This document shows, one piece after another, positions 31,747 to 41,222 of a stretch of DNA of 56,835 nucleotides. Every line of letters begins with the position of its first letter. The stretch's first letter is position 1. Both the position numbers and the translations under genes were made by a program. The notes beneath the pieces are model-generated. The model saw only the letters and a list, made by a program, of their open reading frames with translations, was not told the DNA's origin and ran no database searches. The DNA is from a virus, in IMG/VR virus record IMGVR_UViG_3300038825_001331, positions 1 through 56,835 of that record; one strand, 5' to 3'.

Positions 31747-33729
31747 TTATACCCTCTCTAATTGAGATAGAATAAGTTGTTTTCCTTCCGCGCCTCCGAC
31801 AGCGCCAGCGGGCTCTCTAGCAAGAATACTAAGTTGAGCGCGGCTAAGGGTTTGCAAGGTTTTACCTCGTCCAAAAAGTTGGTCGATTTTATTTTGTACT
31901 AGGCCGGCAGTAACCCCTGCTGTAGTAGGTGGAGCACCGATTTCTCCAGACCCTTGAACTAGTGGAGTTTGGCCTGGACGTGGAGCGACTTCTACTAGCT
32001 CTTGTTCTTCAGGAGAAAAATAAGAAATTTCCCCGTCAGCCAACGCCTGATCAAACCGGGCATTTTCCCTTCTATCTATCTCTTCCTCCGTTTCTGGTGG
32101 AGCGTCTTCTACGGAAATTTCTCCGCTAGCCAACGCCCTATTAAACCGGGAATTTTCCCTCCTATCTATCTCTTGGGATAGCATTTCTCTAAAATTCTGC
32201 CTTTCAGGAGAGGCACCTGTTTCAGCTAGCTCCTCTAAAATGTTAAGGGTGTTATCATCTTGAATTGAAGATAGCACTTGTTGTATGCTGATGTCACTTT
32301 CGGGATTTCTATCGGCTTGAACAACAAGGTCAATAAATCTCTCCCCAGTTTCCTTAATTCTGCCCAAATCACCCCTTTCAATTTCGTTTTCTAAGCTCTT
32401 CACACCAGTCGCCGCAAACTCTAGGTCAGGCACTTCATCTGCAAACATTTTGTCGCGGGCCCTATTTATCTCATCTGCCTCCCGCGTTTCCTCGCGTTCT
32501 AACCGTCGCTCTTCTTGACGTTCTTCAAGTCGCTTGCGGCGTTCCTGCGCACGGACCTCGGCGTCTTGTGCTGCCTGCCGTCGCTCTCGCATCTCTTCAA
32601 GCTCTTGGCGCTCTGCTCGATCGTTGGCCATCATTCTAGCGTCGCTTTCGGGCGTGGGCAACAGGGCTTGTGGGGCGGCATCTGCTTGTGGGGCGGCTTC
32701 CATAGCTTCCATAGCCTCTACTTCGTCGGCAGAGGTAAAAAACTGTACATCGGAAATGTCAGCCGCTTCTGAACCCTTTGCTGCGGCGGCTTCTCTCGCT
32801 TCTCTAGTTTTTGATGGCCCTCGTGCTTTTAAAGGAACGTACTCTTGACCTCTATCCTCCATAGTTTGACGCATGGCAGCTTCGTATTGCTTTACACTCA
32901 TTCCTGGTTTAATCTTACCAGCGTCCATTGCTGCCCGCTCTGCCCAAATGCGCTGCCACATATTTTGACCAGCAAACCTACCCCCCGCTGGTGCCATTTC
33001 GTTTACGCCAATTTGGAACACTGCGCCCTTTCTGCTTGGATCTGTAGCCGTAATAGTTGGATTACCATCACCACCCTCGGAAACAGAGTTAGCATTAAAT
33101 TCGTATTGCCAGCCGCCCCTACCGGTCCAGTTAATTTTCTCCGCAGAGTCTTCTCCACCCCTACCAGAATCTTCAAACATAGCCATGTCAAGAGGCTTGT
33201 CCCTAGTAAAAACGTCCCTGCCCTTTTGTGCTTCTTCCGCCTGAAACTGCCGCATTCTTTCACCCTTAGCAGCATACGCTTCTGGGTCTTCCTGTGGATC
33301 AATTTCCGACTGCATTACTGGTCGGTCCACTGGTTTAATGAGCTGAAGACCTGCGGGTGTATCAGGAAGGTCTTCCCCCACGTATGCAGGAAGCTCTGAA
33401 GGGGGCGCTCCTACATCTACAACCCTTGCTTCCTCGCCCTCTCCCTCTCCCTCTACCGCGAGTCCCTGGCGAGCCAAATCTTGGCCCATGGGGGCCGTAA
33501 CTCTAACACCAGGGGCGGCATCTAGTTTTTGGAAAGCACCCCTAGGGTCTTCAAGAACAGGAGCCCTTGCTGCAGGGGCGGTATCTTGCCTGCTTTGATG
33601 AACAAAACCAGGACCTTTTTCAATACCAGCGGCCTCAAGGTCCGTTTCTTCAGTAGCGCCGAGTAGTGCTTTTCCGCGCCGCTTAGCAACTTGTCCAGAA
33701 CCAAAACCGGGAGGGGGAGACATAGCCAT
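31747..33729 (-). CDS. Virion protein with coiled coil and internal repeat, 660 aa
   Basis: A 660-residue protein. The first ~200 residues are low-complexity and acidic (AVEGEGEGEEARVV). A compact domain follows around residues 200-300 (NWTGRGGWQYEFNANS, GAVFQIGVNEMAP). Next is a long charged coiled coil (ERRKRLEERQEERRLEREE). Near residue 550 a ~25-residue unit occurs twice: EIDRRENSRFNRALASGEIS and EIDRRENARFDQALADGEIS. The function is unknown; place and composition suggest another internal or tail-associated virion protein. It is the first gene under the promoter at 33756. Confidence 0.6.
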   Translation of the reverse strand: MAMSPPPGFGSGQVAKRRGKALLGATEETDLEAAGIEKGPGFVHQSRQDTAPAARAPVLEDPRGAFQKLDAAPGVRVTAPMGQDLARQGLAVEGEGEGEEARVVDVGAPPSELPAYVGEDLPDTPAGLQLIKPVDRPVMQSEIDPQEDPEAYAAKGERMRQFQAEEAQKGRDVFTRDKPLDMAMFEDSGRGGEDSAEKINWTGRGGWQYEFNANSVSEGGDGNPTITATDPSRKGAVFQIGVNEMAPAGGRFAGQNMWQRIWAERAAMDAGKIKPGMSVKQYEAAMRQTMEDRGQEYVPLKARGPSKTREAREAAAAKGSEAADISDVQFFTSADEVEAMEAMEAAPQADAAPQALLPTPESDARMMANDRAERQELEEMRERRQAAQDAEVRAQERRKRLEERQEERRLEREETREADEINRARDKMFADEVPDLEFAATGVKSLENEIERGDLGRIKETGERFIDLVVQADRNPESDISIQQVLSSIQDDNTLNILEELAETGASPERQNFREMLSQEIDRRENSRFNRALASGEISVEDAPPETEEEIDRRENARFDQALADGEISYFSPEEQELVEVAPRPGQTPLVQGSGEIGAPPTTAGVTAGLVQNKIDQLFGRGKTLQTLSRAQLSILAREPAGAVGGAEGKQLILSQLERV

Positions 33730-33755
33730 AATTTACTCCAAATCAGATAGGGCAT

Positions 33756-33784
33756 GCTATAACACGCAGCTTACTCTATGTCAA
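33756..33784 (-). promoter_or_regulatory. Late promoter
   Basis: TTGACA (33784-33779), 17 bases ending CGTGT, TATAGC (33761-33756), reading leftward. It drives the internal virion protein cluster. Confidence 0.75.
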
Positions 33785-33787
33785 TAT

Positions 33788-34666
33788 TTACCAATAAAAG
33801 GGGACACAGCCAAAGCGGCGAGACATGATACGGACTCTATCATAAGTATCGCTGTGCAAAACCACCTGTATGCCGGCGTTGTGCCATCCCGTAGTTAAAG
33901 GACTTGCACCAGCAGTAAGAGGCTCAAGCCATCCGGCCACTGCAGCGCCTCCAGACGCGCTATGAAATACGTCGGTATCTTTAGTTCCCATATCGGACAG
34001 GAACGTACTGTCTACTACTATCCACCCAGTAAAGTGGTGTAGGTCGGGAGCAAGCGCCTCTGCATTAGAGTAGTGTCCGATCGTATCCGGGGAAGAGGCA
34101 TGTCCTAGACTTACAGAGTAGTCCAGAGGCACCATACTACTGTTACTTTCCGGTCCCCTAAAATCAAGCTCATCGACAAGGTGCCCGTTAATGTTTAAGG
34201 CAAAGCGAAATCCCCTGTTAGGTGCCGAGTTAACGTTGCCCCCGGCTAACGCCCCTGCAGTGGCATCATTCCCACATGTGGCTGTAAAGTTCCAAAAGAA
34301 AAGAACCTTAGACGCGGCACGTTTATTTTCCCATGTAGTTGTTAGTCCCGGAACACTTACAAACAATTTGTCCCAGTGCAAGTCGCTTGCGGGGTCATGC
34401 GTCACATCATTAAACCAGGCCGTAGCATGGTAATCTAGGTTAGTATTACCCGAAGTCATCTTAACATCGCCGGTATATGTACCCCGGCGAACCATTTCTC
34501 GACTAACTTGAAATGCACTATCTAGGTTATTTTTGTCAATACCTCCGTTGTATACAGCAAGGCTGTCCCCGGTCACGTTGTCGTGGTTGTATATAGATTT
34601 AGATATTTCATCAGCATCGGCAGACGAACCATCTACAATAGTGTGGGTGTAGTTTATAGTAGGCAT
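33788..34666 (-). CDS. Probable tail-associated protein, 292 aa
   Basis: A 292-residue protein (MPTINYTHTIVDG) rich in Asp, Ser, His and aromatics, with beta-rich segments (KVLFFWNFTATCG, GFRFALNINGHLVDEL, IQVVLHSDTYDRVRI). The ATG at 34666 shares its A with the TAA of the upstream gene, so the three tail genes 33788-36200 are translationally coupled. It is probably part of the tail tip or a receptor-binding complex with the other two. No specific family is recognised. Confidence 0.5.
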   Translation of the reverse strand: MPTINYTHTIVDGSSADADEISKSIYNHDNVTGDSLAVYNGGIDKNNLDSAFQVSREMVRRGTYTGDVKMTSGNTNLDYHATAWFNDVTHDPASDLHWDKLFVSVPGLTTTWENKRAASKVLFFWNFTATCGNDATAGALAGGNVNSAPNRGFRFALNINGHLVDELDFRGPESNSSMVPLDYSVSLGHASSPDTIGHYSNAEALAPDLHHFTGWIVVDSTFLSDMGTKDTDVFHSASGGAAVAGWLEPLTAGASPLTTGWHNAGIQVVLHSDTYDRVRIMSRRFGCVPFYW

Positions 34667-35556
34667 TATTCTAGTGTCCCCGCCAACAGAGGCAAACAAG
34701 ATAGTGTGTAACCTCCAAGCTCATACTCATCACTGCCAGCGTCATAAGCTGTAGTAGCGTTAAACAGCCCACTACACGAAACCAGAGCAATGTCCTTTAG
34801 CTTGGAACAGGCTTCCCCTCCTGTATGAGTAATACCCGCTATGTCGGTATCTGTAATAAGACACCCGGTGCTAATGGTTATGTGCTTGTGCGCGGATACT
34901 GAAAACTGGCCAATGCTTTTTTGAATTATGTGCCACTCATCTGCACCAGTGGCAGACCCTACTTTTACGGCAATGCCCAACATAACCCCTGCCGCATGTG
35001 TATCAAAATCTATGCCGCCCGTTTCGCAAGTCCCCCTAACCAAAATGCCTGTAATGTTTTTATCTGCAAGAGAAGAGCTGGTGCTTGCAAAATTTACAAG
35101 AGCAGGAACACTACCATTATCTGCTGCGGCTGTATGGCTGCTGGGCGTTCCGGGATCGGTTGTACGAACAATAACCCACCCGTGTGAAGCAACGTCGTAG
35201 TTAAGCGGTGAGTCGGTTTGTCCTGTCTGAAACCTATCAATATCAAAAACGGCACCGCCAGAGGTGTCTCCGTCCCATATACGGTTGTGGTAAACGGCGT
35301 AACTGTCTCCAGGATTGGAAAACGAACCGCCATCAAAAGGAGACCAGTTAACAGATAAGCGGGAACCAAAACTCCAAGAAACGCTGTGCCCGCTAGGAAA
35401 TATAGTTGAGTTAGTCATAACGGGGGCGTTGTCTACGTTTAGACAGCCCTTAGAAAAATCTTCGGGGTTTAGTCCGTTTAGTTTAATTCTTGGAGAATCC
35501 ATTGCGGCATGAAGGCCGGCGGCATCAAACACATCTTCTTTTTTTACAATGCTCAT
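34666..35556 (-). CDS. Probable tail-associated protein, 296 aa
   Basis: A 296-residue protein starting MSIVKKEDVFDAAGLHAAM, the ATG overlapping the previous TGA. The N-terminal ~50 residues may be an attachment segment; the rest is beta-rich with Gly/Ser/Thr turns (SWSFGSRLSVNWSPFDGG; HKHITISTGCLITD). It lies in the same coupled set as its neighbours just after the nozzle gene, so I infer a tail-tip or adsorption role. Function is not known. Confidence 0.5.
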   Translation of the reverse strand: MSIVKKEDVFDAAGLHAAMDSPRIKLNGLNPEDFSKGCLNVDNAPVMTNSTIFPSGHSVSWSFGSRLSVNWSPFDGGSFSNPGDSYAVYHNRIWDGDTSGGAVFDIDRFQTGQTDSPLNYDVASHGWVIVRTTDPGTPSSHTAAADNGSVPALVNFASTSSSLADKNITGILVRGTCETGGIDFDTHAAGVMLGIAVKVGSATGADEWHIIQKSIGQFSVSAHKHITISTGCLITDTDIAGITHTGGEACSKLKDIALVSCSGLFNATTAYDAGSDEYELGGYTLSCLPLLAGTLE

Positions 35557-36200
35557 CGTGCCAACTCCACACAAACCATTTGAGAGTTACGAATATTTAA
35601 TAGCGGCCCGCCAGAATCCTCTACAGCAGGTGCTGCTTTAACTCCTACCCCAATAGAAACTCTATGTCTTCCAGCGGGAAGAAGTAGGATTGAGTCAATA
35701 CATGCTCTAGAAGACGCTCCTGCAAGACCAACCTCATGCACGCCGGATATAGCGCTAGTATCAAAACACCCAATACCTGTTTCAATATAGGGGCTTCCGT
35801 TTAGTAGTATGACGAACTGAGCCTGGCATAGCCTAGAGGCGGTAGTAGAATCCATGTTATAATCTACGGCAGCAAACAGCAGAAATGGGCCACCCTCAGT
35901 AGAGAACTCCATGTAGGCATCGTTTACTTCTGTCCATCCTGCTGAAACAGGGTATGAATCCCTTTCTGTATTATCAAACAACGCAGCATAGGTGTAGTTG
36001 TTTACTTCTTTTATATTATAGGCCAGGTCACTTGACGTGTCTACACCTACGGTAAGGTCCGTTGTAAATGATGCTGAATCAATATTGTGTTCGTTTATGT
36101 CCCCTGACGCCTCGTAAAAAGGACGAAGGCCCTCTGCCAAGTCTTCTGGACTAAGGGGATGGTTTTGTCTGGGGACGCGCTTAGGAAACTTCCAACTCAT
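35553..36200 (-). CDS. Probable tail-associated protein, 215 aa
   Basis: A 215-residue protein with the N-terminal segment VPRQNHPLSPEDLAEGLRPFYEASGDINEHNID, a linker-like start seen in phage tail proteins that attach to a nozzle. It is followed by a beta-rich body ending HRVSIGVGVKAAPAVE and MVCVELAR. The start overlaps the nozzle gene stop by four bases. I infer that it joins the nozzle to the outer tail proteins. Confidence 0.5.
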   Translation of the reverse strand: MSWKFPKRVPRQNHPLSPEDLAEGLRPFYEASGDINEHNIDSASFTTDLTVGVDTSSDLAYNIKEVNNYTYAALFDNTERDSYPVSAGWTEVNDAYMEFSTEGGPFLLFAAVDYNMDSTTASRLCQAQFVILLNGSPYIETGIGCFDTSAISGVHEVGLAGASSRACIDSILLLPAGRHRVSIGVGVKAAPAVEDSGGPLLNIRNSQMVCVELAR

Positions 36201-38539
36201 CTGTCGCTCCTTCCGTGAGGAACCTTAGATTTACCAAAGTTCCTATCTGTTTCGGAGTATTCCATAGCTATATATTCCCAATCGCCCGTACCTGTCAATC
36301 GTATTTTGAATACTTCACAGCTAGGCACGACTACGTTAATCTTTGTCCAGTATGCCCTGCGTTCTCTCCACGTATGGTTTTCTTCTTTACGGGTGTACTT
36401 GTTATACTCTGCGCCGGCTAGCTTTGCGTTATTCCATCGAAGAGGGGGGTCTTCAGACGTAAAGCGCATTTTCCTTGTTTCGGTATGTATAAGAGGGGTG
36501 TTTCTCCAGTCACGCATAATATCAATAGTAATACTATCGTCACCGTCCCCCGCCTCTCTCAACCAAATAGTAACCTCGTAGGGACTGGCTTTCCTATTAC
36601 TTCTTCTAGCACGAAGCCAATGTGTTTCTAATACAGCAGAGTTTTCTTCTACAATGCGCTTGCCCGTACTAGCCTCTCTATCTAAAACCCACAAAGAAGC
36701 GTGTTCGGTAGCTTCCCCGGAGGATGTAGATGCAGACGCCTTGCCCAAAGCTAGCATTAGCTGACGGTTATCACGGGTAGTGCAAACAGAGTAAGCCTTT
36801 ACATCATTGCGTTCCCGCCAACCAACAGCGTCGTAAACTAAGCACAGATTATTTTCGCGAGACCCGTCTTCGGGTACCCATATACGAAACTCTCCTGTCT
36901 CTTTGTCTACCGCTGCACTAGAGCGAGAAATCCATGTTGTGTTGAGGCGTTTAATTCTTCTGCGAATAGGGGCGCTAATCTCTTCCAGCTTATCTCCGTT
37001 CCAAGTAAATACGCCGTTTCTAGAAAGCCAAGCAGTAACACCCCCTGCCATAGTCGCTATTGCGTTTGGTCCCACGCAGCCTACAGAGCTAGACAAGGTG
37101 GCAGCTCTAAAGCCTTTGCCATCATCGTTTACTGTAATCAAAAAAGAAGACTCTGCTGTGAAAACTAAAAGTCCTCCAGCAATAGCGTGTAGTGCTGTAA
37201 CCTCCGACCCCTGCGCATCGGGATATATTTCTACATCATTTTCCTTAAAGGTTCCCCACCTTCCTGGCATGCTTGCACGAATAGCGCCCCGGCCAACACC
37301 GTCCCCATAATTAGCCACCCACAATCTTCCAAGGGCTAAAGCAGAAAGCCTGAACTGCGGCACAGGGTCTACTTCTGTTGCAGGCAGAACTAGCCAACTG
37401 TCTGGAATGTTATCTGGATATAAACTACAGTGGTTATCCTCTATGGTGGCAAAGGTGGTACTTGCTTCTGTAGCGTATCCAGGGAGCTGAAAGTAGGTAG
37501 GGACCCCTGAGTTTAGCTGGTCACGGGTTCGATACAAAATTCTGCCAACAGTACCGTCAGGTCCCGTTGCAATGTCGGTCCAGGCAATGGCGAACTTCAT
37601 TCTTGCCGCGTCTTCGTTGCCCCTCTTATCTCTGCCGGCGGTTACGTTTTCCTGTCTAGAGCAACTAACAGGATTACTACGGGTGCTTAAAGGTGACAGG
37701 TTTCCCCAGCGATCAACCCACTGTACTTTAGCTCTCCATTCGCCCGCCTCTAGGACACCCCCCATAGTGTTTATGTCTTGTGCAAACACACTATGGGCGT
37801 CGGCTTGGTTACTAATAGCGGTTCTGTTGATAAACCCTAAACGATTATTACCCCAGGTAAGGCCATTTGTGTTAATAGACTTGTCTGGGTTTATAGAGGA
37901 GTACGCATATCCTCTACTGTTGGGAACGTCTACATAGCCCTTGTTACCTGCACCCGCAGCATCATCGGCGTGATCTAAATCAGATTTAGGCCCTAGCCCC
38001 GTAAGCGCACCAGGAGCTTGGGCATATCCTAAGTTTGCTACAGTATAGCCATCATAAAACAATGACCGCCTTTCTTGGATTGTTATTACCACACCGTTGG
38101 GTGTTACAGTAAACTGGGTTTGGAATTGTGGCTTATCTGCAGCCTCTAGGGACATTCTATATTCAGCAGACGCATCGTCTCCGATAAGCAGTCGCCAATC
38201 CTTACTCCACCCACGATGCTCCCATACTCCGTAAATGTAAGACGAGGCCGAGCTAGGCTTTAGGCTGCCGACAACAAGAAGCACGTCTCGCTCGCCACCG
38301 CCAAGCAAGCAATGGCATACTCCGTCGAAAGGTGTCTTGTAGTTTATAATTGCCCCAGAGGTGCCGTCCCTTAAAGTAGGGTCATACTCTAAGGGGCCGA
38401 CAATTGTACGCAAAGATCCCTCTGCTGTAAGCACCATGTTTTGGATTTTGGCTGCTGCCTCGTCTGGCGCAAAAAACCCATCATTCTGGTGCCGTTGGGC
38501 AACAGGTCCATGTATATCTCTGAAGCGGTCAAAGCTCAC
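36197..38539 (-). CDS. Tail nozzle (tubular) protein, beta-propeller-like
   Basis: A 780-residue protein with many repeated beta-strand units (GRLWVANYGDGVGRG; GRWGTFKENDVEIYPD; GGLLVFTAESSFLITVN; GGVTAWLSRNGVFTWNGDKLEEIS). The last pattern, in which a screen of values ends in WNGD.. I. .. I., is common in tail nozzle and stabilisation proteins of short-tailed phages. It is expected to form the distal part of the tail tube after DNA packaging. The N-terminus FFAPDEAAAKIQNMVLTAEGSLRTIVGP also fits such proteins. This is one of the main signs of podovirus morphology. Confidence 0.7.
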   Translation of the reverse strand: MSFDRFRDIHGPVAQRHQNDGFFAPDEAAAKIQNMVLTAEGSLRTIVGPLEYDPTLRDGTSGAIINYKTPFDGVCHCLLGGGERDVLLVVGSLKPSSASSYIYGVWEHRGWSKDWRLLIGDDASAEYRMSLEAADKPQFQTQFTVTPNGVVITIQERRSLFYDGYTVANLGYAQAPGALTGLGPKSDLDHADDAAGAGNKGYVDVPNSRGYAYSSINPDKSINTNGLTWGNNRLGFINRTAISNQADAHSVFAQDINTMGGVLEAGEWRAKVQWVDRWGNLSPLSTRSNPVSCSRQENVTAGRDKRGNEDAARMKFAIAWTDIATGPDGTVGRILYRTRDQLNSGVPTYFQLPGYATEASTTFATIEDNHCSLYPDNIPDSWLVLPATEVDPVPQFRLSALALGRLWVANYGDGVGRGAIRASMPGRWGTFKENDVEIYPDAQGSEVTALHAIAGGLLVFTAESSFLITVNDDGKGFRAATLSSSVGCVGPNAIATMAGGVTAWLSRNGVFTWNGDKLEEISAPIRRRIKRLNTTWISRSSAAVDKETGEFRIWVPEDGSRENNLCLVYDAVGWRERNDVKAYSVCTTRDNRQLMLALGKASASTSSGEATEHASLWVLDREASTGKRIVEENSAVLETHWLRARRSNRKASPYEVTIWLREAGDGDDSITIDIMRDWRNTPLIHTETRKMRFTSEDPPLRWNNAKLAGAEYNKYTRKEENHTWRERRAYWTKINVVVPSCEVFKIRLTGTGDWEYIAMEYSETDRNFGKSKVPHGRSDR

Positions 38540-38540
38540 T

Positions 38541-38891
38541 TTATAGCTCCACGGTTCCCCTGACCTGAGCTAGCTCATATCGGGTAAGGGCAAGCTCTTT
38601 TTCAAGCCTTTCTTTTTCACCAAGCCGTTCCTCGCTTCGGATAGGTTCCGCAAGCTCATTAGGAACGGCAACTAAATCCCACCCAGACATACTCTCTTTA
38701 CCCTCTTGAACGCGCTCCGGCGCATGTCCGTATACATGCAGAAGGCCCTCTTTAGGCAGGTTACCCCGCTTATCTGTCGGCCCCATAACGGCATGAAGTG
38801 TAGCCTGTACTACGCCGTTAGACACCAACAGCTTTCGGTAAATACCTCCAGCAACGACAGGGGCAGTTTTCCACTCACGATCAAAACCCAT
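38541..38891 (-). CDS. Hypothetical late protein, 116 aa
   Basis: A 116-residue protein with a beta-rich N-terminal half (GGIYRKLLVSNGVVQATLHAVMG) and a charged helical C-terminal half (EERLGEKERLEKELALTRYELAQVRG) that probably forms a coiled coil. It lies between the adaptor and nozzle genes under the promoter at 38921. A small tail-assembly factor is plausible but not shown. The ATG follows TGGAGGAGTT. Confidence 0.55.
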   Translation of the reverse strand: MGFDREWKTAPVVAGGIYRKLLVSNGVVQATLHAVMGPTDKRGNLPKEGLLHVYGHAPERVQEGKESMSGWDLVAVPNELAEPIRSEERLGEKERLEKELALTRYELAQVRGTVEL

Positions 38892-38920
38892 AACTCCTCC
38901 AGATTATTTGATCAAAGCCG

Positions 38921-38949
38921 AACATAACACAAACCCCGCCCAACGTCAA
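38921..38949 (-). promoter_or_regulatory. Late promoter
   Basis: TTGACG (38949-38944), 17 bases ending TGTGT, TATGTT (38926-38921), reading leftward. The TGA stop of the upstream adaptor gene is inside the -35 box. It drives the nozzle and tail genes. Confidence 0.7.
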
Positions 38950-40520
38950 GCGTTTGTTACTTTACTAGGCATGTTGAGGCGCGGGTGCCAACCGTAGCCT
39001 TTCTTAGTTCCAAACACGCGCATTTTTCTAGGTCGCTGCGCTTTTCGTACACTGCCGTGTCTCTTCAACAAAGTGTTTAGAGCCCGCTCAAAGTCCATCC
39101 TGGCACTAGCTTTCATTGCTGCGTTACCGTCACTCTCATACAAGTACATAACGGTGGCCGCAATAATCGCGTCTACTGCGTCTGTAGGAATGGCAGGCGT
39201 GTCATGGTCATGCACCAGGGGCTCTGGCCTAACCACCGCTCTCAGCGTAACGTCGTAATGTTTGTCTGCCGTTGGGTAAAACGCCACGCACTCGTTTCTA
39301 GAGTTGTTTCTAAGAACAACATCTTTTGCAGGCGTGTCCGTACCGTTATCGTTGTACAACAATACGTGGGCATCTACCTCTGCAATAAGGTGAAACTTTT
39401 TATCTATCTCTAGTTTTCCAGAATCGTCGGTGAGTCGGCGGCGGTATATCCGTTTACGAATACCCGTATGTCGGTACCTAACTTGGGTTGAGTCGTGGAA
39501 TCCCATCATAAGGTCAACGTCGGGGAGTGTAACAGTAATACCCGTATAACTACTAGCCCCCTGCTCTACTGGTGCTGCGGATACTGCCGCTGATACAGGG
39601 CTAGGAGGGGACTCCAGCCAAGGCTCACGCCAGTCTGTTGTCTGTGACCCAGAGTCAAAAGTATCTGCCGTCTGAGGCAGCGTTCTGTTAATCTTGTCCC
39701 CAATAACATAGGTAAAACAGTATTCAAATTGCCCTGTAGGTTGTGCCTCTGCAGAAGCAGACCAAATTGTAGCACCCGAAGCAGGGGCTTTAACAGTATC
39801 AACTGAGGGCGTGAACGTAGGGGCGGCTAGGCTTTTTGGTGCCCGGCGATAATACCATCGAGGCTGGCCGGAAGTAGTGGTTGTGCTTGGGTGCTGAATA
39901 GAATTAATTTCTACAACATCTTGTCCCATGACATCAAGACTGTACACCCTGCCCTGCTCCCGCAGATTAATAGCACGAAGCTCAATGATGTCAGCAGGCA
40001 GAGGATATTCCTTTGTAACAATGCGCCAATCATAGGTAACCGAAGAACCTGTCTGACCTTTAGCAAAAGGACGATCTAATACAATACCTACCTTACCGCT
40101 GTGGGTACCACTAGAAATAGTGTATATATCGCGAATTTCGTACTCGTGCGTAACCTCTGTGTCTACCGCATCAGTAACTATTAGGGTTCTTCCTGTATAG
40201 CTACGCTTTTGTGCAGAAATTTGTAGGTTTGTAGTAGCACCGTCATCTAAAGAACTACGAAGAACCCAGTCATCCCCAGTATCAGAAACAATTGTATCGG
40301 TAGTGCCCGATGCTTCGACAACAGGCTCTACAGTTAATTGGTGCTCTGTATCTTCAAACAAAAACGGAGCTTCTGTAGCAAGCAGGTATACCGCACGGTT
40401 AATAAACTGGTTTAACCTAAATACGGCCTCATCGCTTTGGGATGGAGCCCAATCCGTTTGAGCAAAAACTGCTTCACGAAGACCACGAAGGTTGTAGATA
40501 TTGGCCAAAAGTGTAGACAT
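38946..40520 (-). CDS. Head-tail adaptor / tail tubular-like protein, 524 aa
   Basis: The N-terminal section (FRLNQFINRAVYLLATEAPFLF) resembles the start of adaptor proteins that bind under the portal in podoviruses, and the C-terminal section AIIAATVMYLYESDGNAAMKASARMDFERALNTLLKRHG also fits, since such proteins end with a helical block. Between them is a large beta-rich insertion of about 300 residues. At 524 residues it is longer than the usual adaptor. The role in joining portal to nozzle is inferred from these parts and the gene order. The ATG follows AGGAGCATAA. Confidence 0.6.
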   Translation of the reverse strand: MSTLLANIYNLRGLREAVFAQTDWAPSQSDEAVFRLNQFINRAVYLLATEAPFLFEDTEHQLTVEPVVEASGTTDTIVSDTGDDWVLRSSLDDGATTNLQISAQKRSYTGRTLIVTDAVDTEVTHEYEIRDIYTISSGTHSGKVGIVLDRPFAKGQTGSSVTYDWRIVTKEYPLPADIIELRAINLREQGRVYSLDVMGQDVVEINSIQHPSTTTTSGQPRWYYRRAPKSLAAPTFTPSVDTVKAPASGATIWSASAEAQPTGQFEYCFTYVIGDKINRTLPQTADTFDSGSQTTDWREPWLESPPSPVSAAVSAAPVEQGASSYTGITVTLPDVDLMMGFHDSTQVRYRHTGIRKRIYRRRLTDDSGKLEIDKKFHLIAEVDAHVLLYNDNGTDTPAKDVVLRNNSRNECVAFYPTADKHYDVTLRAVVRPEPLVHDHDTPAIPTDAVDAIIAATVMYLYESDGNAAMKASARMDFERALNTLLKRHGSVRKAQRPRKMRVFGTKKGYGWHPRLNMPSKVTNA

Positions 40521-40530
40521 TTATGCTCCT

Positions 40531-40573
40531 AAAAAACGACCCCCGCCCATCCCGGAGGATTGTTGGACGGGGG
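40531..40573 (-). terminator. Intrinsic terminator after the capsid genes
   Basis: Reading leftward, CCCCCGTCC (40573-40565) pairs with GGGCGGGGG (40548-40540) over nine base pairs including one G-T, then TCGTTTTTT (40539-40531). It follows the decoration gene and precedes the adaptor, which has no own promoter. So partial read-through should give much capsid protein and less tail protein. Confidence 0.85.
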
Positions 40574-40595
40574 CCGACTGGAGGGACGTTTATAA

Positions 40596-41192
40596 CTAAG
40601 CGTTAATGAAGACCTTCTTCAAGGTAGCATCTGCCAAGGTTTCCAAGGCAATAACTCGACCGGAGTCACCTGTTACTGGAGTCACGGTAGCTGCGATAAA
40701 CTCGCCGTCACTGTTTACCATCAAAGCGGTGCCTGCAGCAGAGGTGTCACCACCAAGCCCCTTAACAACGCCGCGCTTAACAACCCAGGCTGCCTTAGCG
40801 GTAGGAATGTCAAACAAGGCGATACCCAAAATGGCGGTAGTGGGTTCATCCACTGCGGTAGCAACACCTTGAGTAACAGAGTACGGTGCCGCAGCGGCCC
40901 CAACCATAACTGGCTGTCCACGACTAATCGTAGATCCGGTAGCGTTTTTAATGTAGATAAGCTCAAGCTCACCTTCGCCACCGGCAAGAGAAACCAGTTC
41001 TCCGCCTGAAGGAACGTCAGCGCGGGCATCACCAAACACGGTGTTGTCGCTGTTAAGAACCACAAGTCCCCGGTCGCTGTCGCTAGCAGGAATGATGTAG
41101 GTGCTACCCAAAGGGGCAGCAGGACCAGAAACAGACGAAGTAGCGGTGGCATCCGATACTAGGCTGATGCTGGAAGAAATACTTGGAAGCAT
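40596..41192 (-). CDS. Capsid decoration / head-fibre-like protein, 198 aa
   Basis: A 198-residue protein just after the major capsid gene. It has a Ser/Ala-rich start, then LGSTYIIPASDSDRGLVVLN, ELELIYIKNATGSTISRGQPVMVG, TTAILGIALFDIPTAKAAWVVKRG and a final strand. Proteins with the STISRGQPVMV/..AW.V..G pattern after a capsid gene are usually decoration or head-fibre subunits that coat the capsid. It resembles the product of 18160-18621. It is followed by a strong terminator. Confidence 0.6.
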   Translation of the reverse strand: MLPSISSSISLVSDATATSSVSGPAAPLGSTYIIPASDSDRGLVVLNSDNTVFGDARADVPSGGELVSLAGGEGELELIYIKNATGSTISRGQPVMVGAAAAPYSVTQGVATAVDEPTTAILGIALFDIPTAKAAWVVKRGVVKGLGGDTSAAGTALMVNSDGEFIAATVTPVTGDSGRVIALETLADATLKKVFINA

Positions 41193-41222
41193 TTTATTAT
41201 CCTAATTAGTAAAGGTTGCTGA

